From: Streptomyces marianii | GTDB taxonomy: Bacteria; Actinomycetota; Actinomycetes; Streptomycetales; Streptomycetaceae | NCBI RefSeq assembly: GCF_005795905.1 | Contig: NZ_VAWE01000001.1 | Coordinates: 3,010,501-3,074,500 of the forward strand | Length of the DNA: 64,000 nucleotides | Reading direction: 5' to 3' | Part shown: positions 38,995 to 47,075 of the stretch, piece after piece | Numbering within the stretch: the stretch's first letter is position 1 | How the letters are laid out: every line of letters starts with the position of its first letter | Program-made: the position numbers and the translations under genes | Notes under the pieces: generated by a model | What the model saw: only the letters and a program-made list of their open reading frames with translations | What the model was told of the DNA's origin: nothing | The model's database searches: none

Positions 38995-39340
38995 GGCACC
39001 CACCCGAAGCGGCGGACCGGTGCGTGGGCTCGGCCGACATGCGCGTCGTCGCGACCCTCGCCTCGACGGCGTCTCCGCGTCCGCCCCGCCATCCCCTGCC
39101 GGGTGTTCACCGTCGCGCAGCAGCCCGGCGGGACGCCCGCCCACGAGGTGAAGGTCCGCACCGAGCGGACCGTCACCGCGACGGCCGGCACCCTGGAGCG
39201 TTCCGGATCACCTCCGGCCACGGGCCGGAAGACGCGCGCGGGGCAGACACGGTGACCGCCGCCGCTGTCTCACCCGAACCCGTCCCGGACCCGCACCCCC
39301 CGCCTGCCCCGGGCACGGTGGAGATCCTGCGTGCCGTGGG
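38995..39340. other. Gene-free stretch between the toxin and pucR-type genes
   Basis: No ORF here has support. A plus-strand reading around 39105-39250 (VFTVAQQPGGTPAHEVKVRTERTVTATAGTLERSG) looks protein-like but has no start or recognisable family; it may be a gene remnant. Confidence 0.4.
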
Positions 39341-40399
39341 TCAGACTTCCCGGCGCGGCCAGTCGAGCAGACGTGCTCCGATGACCGCCGTCTGCAGGGT
39401 GTAGCGGTGCACGGGATCGCCCGGATCCGCGCCGGTGAGCCTGTGGATGCGGTCGAGCCGGTACGTCAGCGCCCGCACGCTGAGGTTGAGCCGGCGGGCC
39501 GCCTCGGCCGCCACACAACCCGCGTCGAAGTACGCCGAGAGCGTGTCGAGCAACGGCAGGGCTCCGCCGCGGGCGTCCCTGAGCGGGCCGAGGACGCTGA
39601 GCACGAGGTCGGCCATGGCCTGCCGGTCACGGGTCAGCACCGGATACACCAGCAGGTCCGAGGCCAGCAGCACCGGATCGTCCAGGCCCATGCGATCGGC
39701 CAGGTCCAGGGCGTTCAGCGCCTCCTCGTAGGAGTGGACCACCCCGCCTGCGCCCGGGTGGGGGCGTCCGATGGCCACCCTGCCGCCGCCCGTCGCCCCG
39801 TACGCCTGCTTCGCGAAGTGGTTGAGCACATCGGACTGGTCGCCCGGTGCGATGCAGATCAACCGGCCGTCCTTCGTGGTCAGGAGGATGCGGCGGTCTC
39901 CGAAGCGGGCGACGAGCGAGGACTCGATCCGGCGGATGAGGGGATGGCCGTCGTCGTACGGCTCCGGCCCCTGGGCGACGGCCACCGCGTGGGCGTGGGA
40001 AAGCAGCAGTCCGAAGCGTACGGCCCGCTCGGCCAGCCGGCCGAGGTCGCTGCGCCCGTAGAGCAGGTCGTCTACGAACTCACGGCGGGCCGCCTCCTCC
40101 TGGCGAACCGCGAGACGCTGCGCCCTCTCGTGACCCTCGGCGAAGGCGTCCACGGCCTGCTCGACCGCGGCGAGAAGGTGGTCGGCCGCGGCCCCCGTGA
40201 GTCCCGGCCGTATCGCACGGGCGGCGGCGAGGTGGGCGTGCACCATGGTGCGCAGTCCGAGACCCACCTCCGCGGCCCGTTCCCCCTGGCCGCGGAGTGA
40301 CGCCAGTTCGTCGCGAGTGAGCCTCCGGCCGGTGGCACAGGCACCCGTCAGCGCCTCGGCGTACCCCTCCAGATACGGCGTGGTCTCCTGCAGCGTCAT
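39341..40399 (-). CDS. PucR/CdaR-family transcriptional regulator
   Basis: The 352-aa protein has an N-terminal helical region (1-130), a central GGDEF-like/CdaR domain (about 145-270) and a C-terminal PucR-type HTH. The HTH reads LLDTLSAYFDAGCVAAEAARRLNLSVRALTYRLDRIHRLTGADP (about 285-330), as in purine-catabolism or sugar-diacid regulators. The effector and target genes are unknown, since no catabolic gene is adjacent. Its promoter region holds a perfect palindrome at 40506-40524. Confidence 0.85.
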   Translation of the reverse strand: MTLQETTPYLEGYAEALTGACATGRRLTRDELASLRGQGERAAEVGLGLRTMVHAHLAAARAIRPGLTGAAADHLLAAVEQAVDAFAEGHERAQRLAVRQEEAARREFVDDLLYGRSDLGRLAERAVRFGLLLSHAHAVAVAQGPEPYDDGHPLIRRIESSLVARFGDRRILLTTKDGRLICIAPGDQSDVLNHFAKQAYGATGGGRVAIGRPHPGAGGVVHSYEEALNALDLADRMGLDDPVLLASDLLVYPVLTRDRQAMADLVLSVLGPLRDARGGALPLLDTLSAYFDAGCVAAEAARRLNLSVRALTYRLDRIHRLTGADPGDPVHRYTLQTAVIGARLLDWPRREV

Positions 40400-40505
40400 G
40401 ATCGATTCCCCTGCTTCCCGGAACGCCGACGACGGTTTTCTGCTGCCGGAGATCAGAGACGGCTGACGTCCGGCGAACGACGTCCGGCATCAAGGATACG
40501 TAAAT

Positions 40506-40524
40506 ATTGCCGATGGTCGGCAAT
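40506..40524. promoter_or_regulatory. Perfect palindrome ATTGCCGA-TGG-TCGGCAAT, candidate operator
   Basis: Eight-bp perfect arms around a 3-bp spacer lie 107 bp upstream of the PucR-type gene in an AT-rich patch. A further direct repeat, GACGTCCGGC, occurs twice at 40467-40490. This is the natural candidate for autoregulation or for another regulator. The remainder of 40525-40766 has no gene. Confidence 0.5.
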
Positions 40525-40766
40525 GCGAAGGCGGCCACGAGACTGGGAGGATCGGATCGCGCGGGGGAGGGCGAGGAAGACCGAGACGCTGCCTGCCGGA
40601 ACCGGGAAACGGGGAACGGGGGGAACGCCTGGTTCGGTTGCCGTGCCGCGGCTGACGGCCGTGGGCCGGCCGGCAGCGGGGGGCTCGGTCCTCCTCGCCC
40701 GTGCTGTCCCGTCCGGTCCTCGCCTGCCGCTGCTTCGCGGCTTCTGCCTCGCGGCGTCCGACGCAG

Positions 40767-40812
40767 GAAGTCCCGTGGGGAACGTCATGTACGACGCCCT
40801 CCACGGGACTTC
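40767..40812 (-). terminator. Inverted repeat downstream of the tad cluster
   Basis: Perfect 12-bp arms (GAAGTCCCGTGG and its complement) enclose a 22-nt loop that itself contains CGTC...GACG. It lies 40 bp after the last gene of the minus-strand cluster. Confidence 0.65.
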
Positions 40813-40851
40813 GGGGCGCTGCGGGGGAATGCTGCGCGTCGGGACCCGGGC

Positions 40852-41514
40852 TCACCCCTGCGAGGTGCCACCCTCGCCGCGCGGGAAGGAGACCTCCACC
40901 CGGCGGTTCTTCTTGCGGCCTTCCTCACTGCTGTTGTCGGCGATCGGGTACTGCTCGCCGTAGCCACGGATCTCGTAACTGATCCCCGAGTTCGCCAACT
41001 GCCGCGAGAGCACGTTGTGCACGGCGTCCGCCCGCTGCTTGGACAGCACGTCACCGTGCGCGGCCGAGCCGAGGTTGTCGGTGAAGCCGAAGACGCGGAC
41101 CTTCTTGGCCCCCTGCTTGCGGATCTCGGACGCGATCTCGGCGATACGGGCGTTGGCGGCGCCGGACAGCTTGGCGCTGTCCTTGCCGAAGAGCACCTCC
41201 GCCTGAAGCGCGAACTTCAGGTTGGAGCTGGTCTCCTCACGGCGCTCCTCACCACCCTCGGACTCGACGACGGAGACGATGTCGAGCACCCGGGCGGGCG
41301 CGAGGGTCGCACCGTCGCGGAGCTTCAGGCCCGGCGAGTTCCCGTCGACCTCGGGCGGCGGCGAGGTCGACTCGGTACCCGGCGGCGTGCCCGGGGCGGG
41401 GGTCTCGTCGGCCCAGGCACCGCCGGCGGCGGTGAACTGCATTCCGACGACGAGCACGGCCGAGAGAAGGGTTGATGCCGCGGCCCTGCGGGGGCGGGAC
41501 GTGGTGGCGGTCAT
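40852..41514 (-). CDS. Secreted OmpA-domain protein of the tad cluster
   Basis: The 220-aa protein has a signal peptide (about 1-35, cleaved near AWA-DETPAP) and a C-terminal OmpA/MotB peptidoglycan-binding domain (about 105-210). Domain blocks are EVLFGKDSAKLSGAANARIAEIASEIRKQGAKKVRVFGFTDNLGSAAHGDVLSKQRADAVHNVL and YGEQYPIADNSSEEGRKKNRRVEVSF. It probably binds peptidoglycan outside the membrane. Its ATG overlaps the stop of the preceding lipoprotein gene by one base (TGATG), so it is the last gene of the pilin operon. Confidence 0.88.
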   Translation of the reverse strand: MTATTSRPRRAAASTLLSAVLVVGMQFTAAGGAWADETPAPGTPPGTESTSPPPEVDGNSPGLKLRDGATLAPARVLDIVSVVESEGGEERREETSSNLKFALQAEVLFGKDSAKLSGAANARIAEIASEIRKQGAKKVRVFGFTDNLGSAAHGDVLSKQRADAVHNVLSRQLANSGISYEIRGYGEQYPIADNSSEEGRKKNRRVEVSFPRGEGGTSQG

Positions 41515-42107
41515 CAGGAGATCTCAATCGTGGCGGTGGGCATGGCCGGCACCTGGATATCGACCTGAGAGGCCGAGTCAGGCGGTGACGGGAACTGGGC
41601 GAAGAAGGCGACCGACGCAGCAGCTTCGACGTTGAAGATCCCAGTGGTCGTCAGCGGATAGCCCTCTGTGTCGCGCAGCACGTAGTAGCGCTTCTTCCCG
41701 ACCTTGTCGATCAACGTGATCCCACCGAGCGACCGCCCCGTGCGACGCACCTGATTCTCCTGACCGTTCCACTCGATCGGAGCGACCGCCCGTTTTCCGC
41801 TGGTGTTCTTGATGGTTCCTGTCACGGTCAGGAAGCCGCCGTCCTCACGGGTTGCGGTGTGGACGACGATCTGAAAGCCGTTACTGCCGTTGATGGTTGC
41901 CAGAGTCTGACTGGTATCCGGCACGGTGTTGCCGCCGTCGTCCTGGGGCTTGCCGTTCCCCGTGGCGGCAGGCGCCGAACTGCTCCCCTCGTCCTTCGCC
42001 GACCCTCCGTCGTCCCCGCCACAGGCGGTGAGCGAAAGGGTCAGCGCTGTCGCGAGGAGAGCGGCGGTCGCCGCCCTGCGCGTGGTCACTCCGTGCCGGA
42101 TACTCAT
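41514..42107 (-). CDS. Lipoprotein of the tad cluster
   Basis: This 197-aa protein has a lipoprotein signal: Arg-rich start, hydrophobic stretch and lipobox LSLTAC near residue 30, followed by GGDDGGSAKDEG. The mature domain (INGSNGFQIVVHTATREDGGFLTVTGTIKNTSGKRAVAPIEWNG) resembles a beta-sandwich of the DUF4352 type, but no family is certain. AGAAGGA upstream favours ATG 42107 over 42116. It is coupled to the OmpA-domain gene, suggesting a joint role in the cell envelope near the pilus. Confidence 0.7.
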   Translation of the reverse strand: MSIRHGVTTRRAATAALLATALTLSLTACGGDDGGSAKDEGSSSAPAATGNGKPQDDGGNTVPDTSQTLATINGSNGFQIVVHTATREDGGFLTVTGTIKNTSGKRAVAPIEWNGQENQVRRTGRSLGGITLIDKVGKKRYYVLRDTEGYPLTTTGIFNVEAAASVAFFAQFPSPPDSASQVDIQVPAMPTATIEIS

Positions 42108-42138
42108 GCCTGTCATTCCTTCTGCGTTCGTTTCGCGG

Positions 42139-42723
42139 TCAGTTCTCGGTCAGCCGGATGTCGAAGAGGTCCGGCCCGTCCGGCGGAGGGCCTTCGCCCA
42201 CCAACCAGGGAACCGTCCCCTCGCACGTCAACGTCCCCAGCGGCTTGGGGACCGGCTTGTAGAGGCATCGGGACGTGAGTTCGGCCGTGGCCTCGGCCGT
42301 CGCCTTCTTCGTCTCGGTCCCCGGCAGGACGGTGTCCCCGACCGGCTTCTTCGTCTCGACCTCGACGGTGAAGGCCCAACCGCCGTTGAAAGCCGGGCTG
42401 CAGCCACCCGGCTTCACGACGGTGCCGTTCCGCTGTGCCATGGGGTAGGCCGCCTCGCAGCCCCGGAAGCTTCCGAACTGACCCAGATTGAAGATCGCCG
42501 TCAGTAGCGCCGGGTTGGGGTTGGCCAGCAGCTCCAGCTCGAACTGGTCCCGAGACTGCTTGGCCGCCGCAAGCGCGGCGGCGTCGGCGCCGGTCTGCGC
42601 GCCATTGCGGGTGGCGCCGGCCTGGCCGACCGCGAAGAACGCAAGCGCGAGAAAGAGCAGGCTCGCTACCACCACCACGTAGGCGGGGGCGACCTGCCCT
42701 TTCTCGCCAACATCGAGCTGCAT
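42139..42723 (-). CDS. TadG-like protein with N-terminal Tad helix
   Basis: The 194-aa protein starts MQLDVGEKGQVAPAYVVVVASLLFLALAFFAVGQAGATRNGAQTGADAAALAAA, typical of the Tad/TadG-like N-terminal domain. The G9-QVAP-A14-Y15 site lacks the Glu of true pilins. The extracellular part has cysteines in RGCEAAYP, GGCSPAF, SRCLY and LTCEG, suggesting two disulfides. Its ATG overlaps the flp stop by one base (TGATG), so the two are translationally coupled. Confidence 0.82.
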   Translation of the reverse strand: MQLDVGEKGQVAPAYVVVVASLLFLALAFFAVGQAGATRNGAQTGADAAALAAAKQSRDQFELELLANPNPALLTAIFNLGQFGSFRGCEAAYPMAQRNGTVVKPGGCSPAFNGGWAFTVEVETKKPVGDTVLPGTETKKATAEATAELTSRCLYKPVPKPLGTLTCEGTVPWLVGEGPPPDGPDLFDIRLTEN

Positions 42724-42956
42724 CAGCCGCCGATAATCTCGTTGACCTTGTTCGACAGGCCGGAAGCGATGGACTCCGCCACGCCCGAGCCCACCAGCGC
42801 CGCGATGATCAGCGCGACCAGCACGATCACACCCACGTACTCGACGGCGCCCTGGCCCTTGTCGCCGCGGCGCTGGATCGCCTCGACGGTCGTCTTCGCC
42901 CAGCTGCCGACGTAGACGCGGGCGTTGGTCGTGGCCTTGAGAGTGATGTTCGACAT
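42723..42956 (-). CDS. flp: Flp-family type IVb pilin
   Basis: The 77-aa major pilin candidate has a short leader and the G34-QGAV-E39-Y40 cleavage motif. The hydrophobic helix VGVIVLVALIIAALVGSGVAESIASGL follows, with a short C-terminus NKVNEIIGG. TadV would cut after G34, leaving a mature pilin of 43 residues. AGGAGGGG precedes ATG 42956. An in-frame ATG at 43061 lies almost on the predicted transcription start and is unlikely to be used. Confidence 0.92.
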   Translation of the reverse strand: MSNITLKATTNARVYVGSWAKTTVEAIQRRGDKGQGAVEYVGVIVLVALIIAALVGSGVAESIASGLSNKVNEIIGG

Positions 42957-43065
42957 GGTGTTCCCCTCCTGGTCCGGCCGGCCGCTTGCCGGCCGACTCG
43001 TACGAGTCCTCGGCGCCGCTCGCGCTTCCGGCTTCCTCCTGGCCGGTCTCGCTGGCGACATGAGA

Positions 43066-43139
43066 AACGTACGGGGGGAGAACGCGCCTCGGCATGGGCC
43101 TCAGGGCCCAGCCGCGGGCCCATTCCGCGGATTGGGCCC
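43066..43139 (-). promoter_or_regulatory. flp promoter with shared Tad-locus palindrome (site 3)
   Basis: In the direction of transcription: GGGCCCA (43139-43133), 22 bp, TGGGCCCTGAGGCCCA (43110-43095), 23 bp, TACGTT (43071-43066). A further GGGCCC lies at 43116-43121. The predicted start of transcription near 43059 gives a leader of about 100 nt before flp. Confidence 0.68.
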
Positions 43140-43210
43140 TCGAGCGTCCGGGCGCCCCGGTCGTGCCCGCGGTTCCGGTCACGCTGATCGTGCCCGTCGT
43201 CCCGGTGGTG

Positions 43211-44314
43211 TCAGCCATGGCTCGCCGGTCCCCCTCGGGCCAGACCGTGCCAGATGGCGATGGCCTCGCCCCGGCTGCCGGCGTTGAGCTTGGCGAAGAT
43301 GCGGTTGATGTGGTTCTTGACGGTCTTCTGGCTGATGAAGCAGGTGGCGGCGATCTGCTGATTCGTCATGCCCGACGCGATCAGGTCCATCACTTCCACC
43401 TCCCGTTGGCTCAGCTCGGTCAGCAGACCCCCGGAACCTGGCCCCGGGGCGACCCCGGAGGGGGCCGATCCTGCAGAAGAATGTGCCACATTCGCTTGCG
43501 AAAGCGAAGAGGATGCATCGACTTGTTGCGAAGGGGACCAATGTGTAACCGAGCCCACCTGCTGATTTGTTGATGATGTGTAGACAGATGACTGACTCGT
43601 GTCGTGTGCGGTTGCAGAGGTAGAGATCCGATGCCCCGGGCCGCCGAACGCCGCACCCAGACCGTCCGGCAGAGGTGACGCCGGCGGCTCCGGAGGCGCG
43701 GTGGTGCCACGCACCGCCGCGAGCAGGGCGCTGGAGGCCGAGGTCGTGAACGAGGCCCTGCCCTCCTTGATGTCGCGGACCGCGGCGACGAGCTGGTCCG
43801 CCGTGAACTCGCCGTGGACCAGATAGCCGCCCGCGCCGCGGCGCAGGGCCTCGTGGACGATCTCGCTCTCACGGCTGTACGTCATCATCAGCACCGGCGC
43901 GAGGCGGACCAGGTGCGGAAGGGCGGAGATGCCGTCGACACCGGGCATGCGCACGTCGAGCAGCACGACGTCCGGCCGGTGCCGGACGGCCGCTTCGTAG
44001 GCCTGGCGTCCGTCGGCGGCCTCCGCGACGACATGGATGTCCTGGCGGCCTTGGAGCAGCACGGTCAGGCCGGCTCGTACGACCGGGTTGTCGTCGGCGA
44101 CGACGACCCGGAGCGTCGGGGCGGAGGCGGCGGGGGCGGGCAGGTCCGGGTAGTCACCGGATGCCGCCTCCGCCGGTCCTTGGGGAGCGGGGAAGGCGGA
44201 CGGTCCGGAGGAATGGTGGGAAGTGAGCGGTGCGGCATGCGAGGACGTGTGCTGTGACACGTGCGGTTGCTGTGTCCACTGCTGGCCCGATGTACGGGAG
44301 ATGTCGTCCGGCAT
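43211..44314 (-). CDS. LuxR/NarL-family response regulator of the tad cluster
   Basis: The 367-aa protein has an unusual Ser/His/Pro-rich N-terminal extension (1-65). A receiver domain (about 68-185) follows with the acidic pair D74-D75 and phospho-acceptor D120 in VVLLDVRMPG. A long Ser/Thr-rich linker (about 190-295) leads to a LuxR-type HTH (about 298-355, LTELSQREVEVMDLIASGMTNQQIAATCFISQKTVKNHINRIFAKLNA). The partner is the histidine kinase encoded just upstream. It is a good candidate to bind the shared palindrome, since LuxR-type regulators bind short dyads near -43; this is inference. Confidence 0.9.
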   Translation of the reverse strand: MPDDISRTSGQQWTQQPHVSQHTSSHAAPLTSHHSSGPSAFPAPQGPAEAASGDYPDLPAPAASAPTLRVVVADDNPVVRAGLTVLLQGRQDIHVVAEAADGRQAYEAAVRHRPDVVLLDVRMPGVDGISALPHLVRLAPVLMMTYSRESEIVHEALRRGAGGYLVHGEFTADQLVAAVRDIKEGRASFTTSASSALLAAVRGTTAPPEPPASPLPDGLGAAFGGPGHRISTSATAHDTSQSSVYTSSTNQQVGSVTHWSPSQQVDASSSLSQANVAHSSAGSAPSGVAPGPGSGGLLTELSQREVEVMDLIASGMTNQQIAATCFISQKTVKNHINRIFAKLNAGSRGEAIAIWHGLARGGPASHG

Positions 44315-44367
44315 CGTTGCGGCCTCCTCTCGGAGTGGGGCGGTTGTCGGGGAGGGTCGGGTCCTCG

Positions 44368-44478
44368 GGACGGGGACGGGGACGGGGCGGGGACGGGGAC
44401 GGGGCGGGGACGGGGGCGGACGGTCAGTCGGTCAGTCGGTCAGTCGGTCAGTCGGACGGTCGGACGGTCGGACGGTCG
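44368..44478. repeat. Simple tandem repeats between kinase and regulator genes
   Basis: Units of GGGAC (44368-44417), then CAGTCGGT in four copies, then CGGACGGT in three copies follow each other. They form a 110-bp minisatellite tract between the kinase stop codon and the regulator start. Confidence 0.85.
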
Positions 44479-44496
44479 ACGGAACGCGTACGCCCC

Positions 44497-45930
44497 TCAG
44501 TTCAGGAGCGGAGTCGCCCGCTGCTGTCTCGGGAGCGCGCCCAGTGGCGCCGGGGCGATGGCCGTCAGCGGAAGTTCGAGCCGTACCTCCGTCCCTCTGG
44601 CGTGGCGTCCGCGCCCGATGCGGATACGGGCCCCGATGGACGCGGCGCGCTCGACCATGCCCACGAGGCCGAAGTGGCCCGCTCGGCGGAGGTCGTCGAG
44701 TGTCGTGCCCGGCGGCAGTCCCCTGCCGTCGTCGTAGACGCTGATACGCAGGACGTCGCCCACCACACCGGCCGAGACGTCGAGGTACGTGGGCCGCCCG
44801 TGGCGGTGGGCGTTCTCCATGGCCTCCGAGGCGACGGTGAGCGCCTGGCGGGCGACGATCTGGGGCACGGCCGGTACGGACGCCAGGCCGAGCCTGCGGA
44901 AGCGGGCCTCTACGTCGTGCCTCCGGGCGAAGTCCGCGGTACGGGCGCTCAGTTCGGACAGCAGGTCGACACCGCCGTCGAGGCCTGACTGTCGCCGGAG
45001 GTCGGAGAGCAGTTCGCGGGACTCGGCGGCGGCCCGGCGTGCCGAGCGGGCGACGAGTTCCGCCTGGTGCTTGACGGTGAGCGGGTCCATGCGGTCCGCG
45101 GACCCGGCCAGGCCGTCCGCGGCCAGTGCCAGCCCGTGGAGCGTCTTGGCCACCGAGTCGTGCATCTCCCGGGCGAGGCGGGCGCGCTCCCCCTCCACCG
45201 CCTCGTTGACGGCGAGACGGGCGCGGGCCTCGGTGAGTGCCTGGGTGGCGGTGCCGAAGCCGAGCATGAGGTTGCGCAGGGTGCTGCCGACCGCGCCCGC
45301 GATGACGCACAGCCCGGGGAGCAGCAGATCGCCGAGCCCGGCCTTCACGTCCGGGTTGACGGCGAACGCGCCGCCGATGATGAGCGACTGGAGCACGGCG
45401 AAGACCGCCGCCCCGCGCCAGCCGTAGACAAGCCCGGCGAGCAGCGGGGTGCAGAGGGTGACGTACGCGAGGATCGACTCGGGTGAGGCGGTGGCCAGGA
45501 GCAGCGCACCGAACAGCGAGTCGACCGCGAGGAGCGCGGGATGCCGGAGCAGGAACGGCCCGAAGCGTTCCCAGTCCCGCAGGGGGATGTACGACACCAT
45601 GAAGGTCACGATCACGGCCGAGCCGACGAGCCACGTTCCGAGACCCGGTCGGGTGTTGTCCAGGGCGAACGGCGTGGCCAGCGCGATCGTCGCCAGCCGG
45701 AAGCCGAAGACCTGACGGCAGAGGGCCTGGAGGGCGTTGACCTGGATGGGCAGCGACGGCACGTGCCGGGACGCCGCGGCGGCGGCCTGCGCCGGTAGTC
45801 CCCCGTCGAGGCTTCCGCCGATTCCGCCCCGGATCTCGTCGGCGGCGGCGCCGGGCGGGCCGTCGCCGGTCCCGCCGCGGGAGGCTCCGGTGCCGCCGCG
45901 GCCTCCTGGGACGGGGATCCTCAGGCCCAT
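44497..45930 (-). CDS. NarL-type sensor histidine kinase of the tad cluster
   Basis: The 477-aa protein has a Gly/Ala-rich N-terminus and about five membrane helices (about 75-215). The HisKA_3 dimerisation box (EGERARLAREMHDSVAKTLHGLALAADG) has phospho-His at about residue 257. A HATPase_c domain with MENAHRHGRPT, YDDGRGLPPG and GHFGLVGMVERA follows. AGGAGG 8 bp upstream favours ATG 45930 over GTG 45939. With the response regulator encoded next it forms a two-component pair inside the Tad cluster. Confidence 0.9.
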   Translation of the reverse strand: MGLRIPVPGGRGGTGASRGGTGDGPPGAAADEIRGGIGGSLDGGLPAQAAAAASRHVPSLPIQVNALQALCRQVFGFRLATIALATPFALDNTRPGLGTWLVGSAVIVTFMVSYIPLRDWERFGPFLLRHPALLAVDSLFGALLLATASPESILAYVTLCTPLLAGLVYGWRGAAVFAVLQSLIIGGAFAVNPDVKAGLGDLLLPGLCVIAGAVGSTLRNLMLGFGTATQALTEARARLAVNEAVEGERARLAREMHDSVAKTLHGLALAADGLAGSADRMDPLTVKHQAELVARSARRAAAESRELLSDLRRQSGLDGGVDLLSELSARTADFARRHDVEARFRRLGLASVPAVPQIVARQALTVASEAMENAHRHGRPTYLDVSAGVVGDVLRISVYDDGRGLPPGTTLDDLRRAGHFGLVGMVERAASIGARIRIGRGRHARGTEVRLELPLTAIAPAPLGALPRQQRATPLLN

Positions 45931-45947
45931 GTGGGTCACCTCCTGTT

Positions 45948-46083
45948 CCGGTCGCTCGCGCTGTCGTGTCGGTGGTGCTCTGCCGGTACGGTCTCGCCGT
46001 CGTGTCAGTGGTGCTCTGCCGGTCGCTCGCGCTGTCGTGTCGGTGGTGCTTCGCCGGTACGGTCTCGCCGTCGTGCTCGTGCT
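45948..46083. repeat. 71-bp direct repeat, two copies, upstream of the kinase gene
   Basis: Each 71-bp copy (from 45948 and from 46019) consists of two related 35/36-bp halves beginning CCGGTCGCTCGCGCTG and CCGGTACGGTCTCGCC, each ending GTGGTGCT-like. The second copy is slightly shortened at its end. The repeat lies between the tadC stop and the kinase ribosome binding site. Confidence 0.85.
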
Positions 46084-46153
46084 CGTCCCGCGTCGCCCGG
46101 TACGGTCCGGGGGCGGCCCCGGTGTACCGCCGACCCCCGTCGCGCAGGCCCGG

Positions 46154-47044
46154 TCAGGTGCCGCTCAGGATGTCGGCGAAGTCGACGCCGGAGCCGTAGT
46201 AGAAGCTCATGACGATGAGGATCATGGTCGCGGGGAGCATGACCATCGTGACCACGAGCGTCGTCTTGGGGACGGCCTTGGAGGCGGCGCGCCTGGCGTT
46301 CTGCGCGTCCGTCCGCCGCATGTCCGTCGCGATCTGGATGAGCGTGTCGACGATGGGGGCGCCGAGCTCCTCTCCCTGCTGGAGCGCGGTGACGAACATC
46401 GACACCTGCTCGGACGAGTTCCGCTTGCGCAGTTGCTCGAACGCCTCGCGCCGGCTGACGCCCATGTCCATCTGGCGCAGGGTGATCCGCAGTTCGTCGG
46501 CCCACGGGCCCTTGTACTTCTCGGCGACCCGCTCCAGCGCCTGCCGGAAGCCGAGTCCCGCGGAGACGACGACGGCGAGCACGTCGAGGAAGTCGGGCAG
46601 GGTGCGTTCGATGTCGTTGCGGCGACGGCGGATGGCGGCGCGCAGGACGACATCGGTCCAGACGAGTCCGTACACCAGCGCGAGCAGGCCGATGACCGCC
46701 TGCCCGCGCAGGACGAGGGAGAAGGCGGCGGCCGCGCCGAGCATGCCGTAGACGGCGCGGCGGGCGGCGTAGCGGTCGACGGTCATACCGCCGGGGTTGC
46801 CCGCCATGTCGAGCCTGCGGCGCAGGGCGTCGACGCGCTTCGACCCCATCATGGAGAGCACGGTCGGGGCGAAGCGCATGCCCATGCGGTCGATTCCGGA
46901 ACCGACCGCGGTGGTGCGGGTCGAGCCGACCTCGAGTGCCACCGCGAGGTCGCCGGGCAGTTTGGCGTCGGCCCGGTACATCCGGATGCCGTGGAAGGCC
47001 CCGTACACCGCGAGGCCGACGACGGCCGCCAGCAGAAGTCCCAT
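46154..47044 (-). CDS. tadC: Type II secretion F-domain platform protein TadC
   Basis: The 296-aa inner-membrane platform protein has a T2SSF domain (about 125-255). Its core is TLPDFLDVLAVVVSAGLGFRQALERVAEKYKGPWADELRITLRQMDMGVSRREAFEQLRKRN. Hydrophobic helices occur near the start, at about 95-130, and at the end. It pairs with TadB to form the pilus assembly base. It is directly downstream of tadB, with 31 bp between. Confidence 0.88.
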   Translation of the reverse strand: MGLLLAAVVGLAVYGAFHGIRMYRADAKLPGDLAVALEVGSTRTTAVGSGIDRMGMRFAPTVLSMMGSKRVDALRRRLDMAGNPGGMTVDRYAARRAVYGMLGAAAAFSLVLRGQAVIGLLALVYGLVWTDVVLRAAIRRRRNDIERTLPDFLDVLAVVVSAGLGFRQALERVAEKYKGPWADELRITLRQMDMGVSRREAFEQLRKRNSSEQVSMFVTALQQGEELGAPIVDTLIQIATDMRRTDAQNARRAASKAVPKTTLVVTMVMLPATMILIVMSFYYGSGVDFADILSGT

Positions 47045-47075
47045 GGCTAGTACCCCTGTTCCCTTCGTCCGTTCC

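Noticed and set aside
36615..39404. 929-codon plus-strand frame opposite the toxin gene
   Set aside because: It mirrors the toxin coding strand, including its Gly/Thr linker; the toxin frame has pilin and nuclease motifs while this one has none.
45920..45940. GGCCCATGTGGGTC at the kinase start as a palindrome site
   Set aside because: The half-sites point the other way and overlap the ribosome binding site and start codon, so it does not match the spacing rule.
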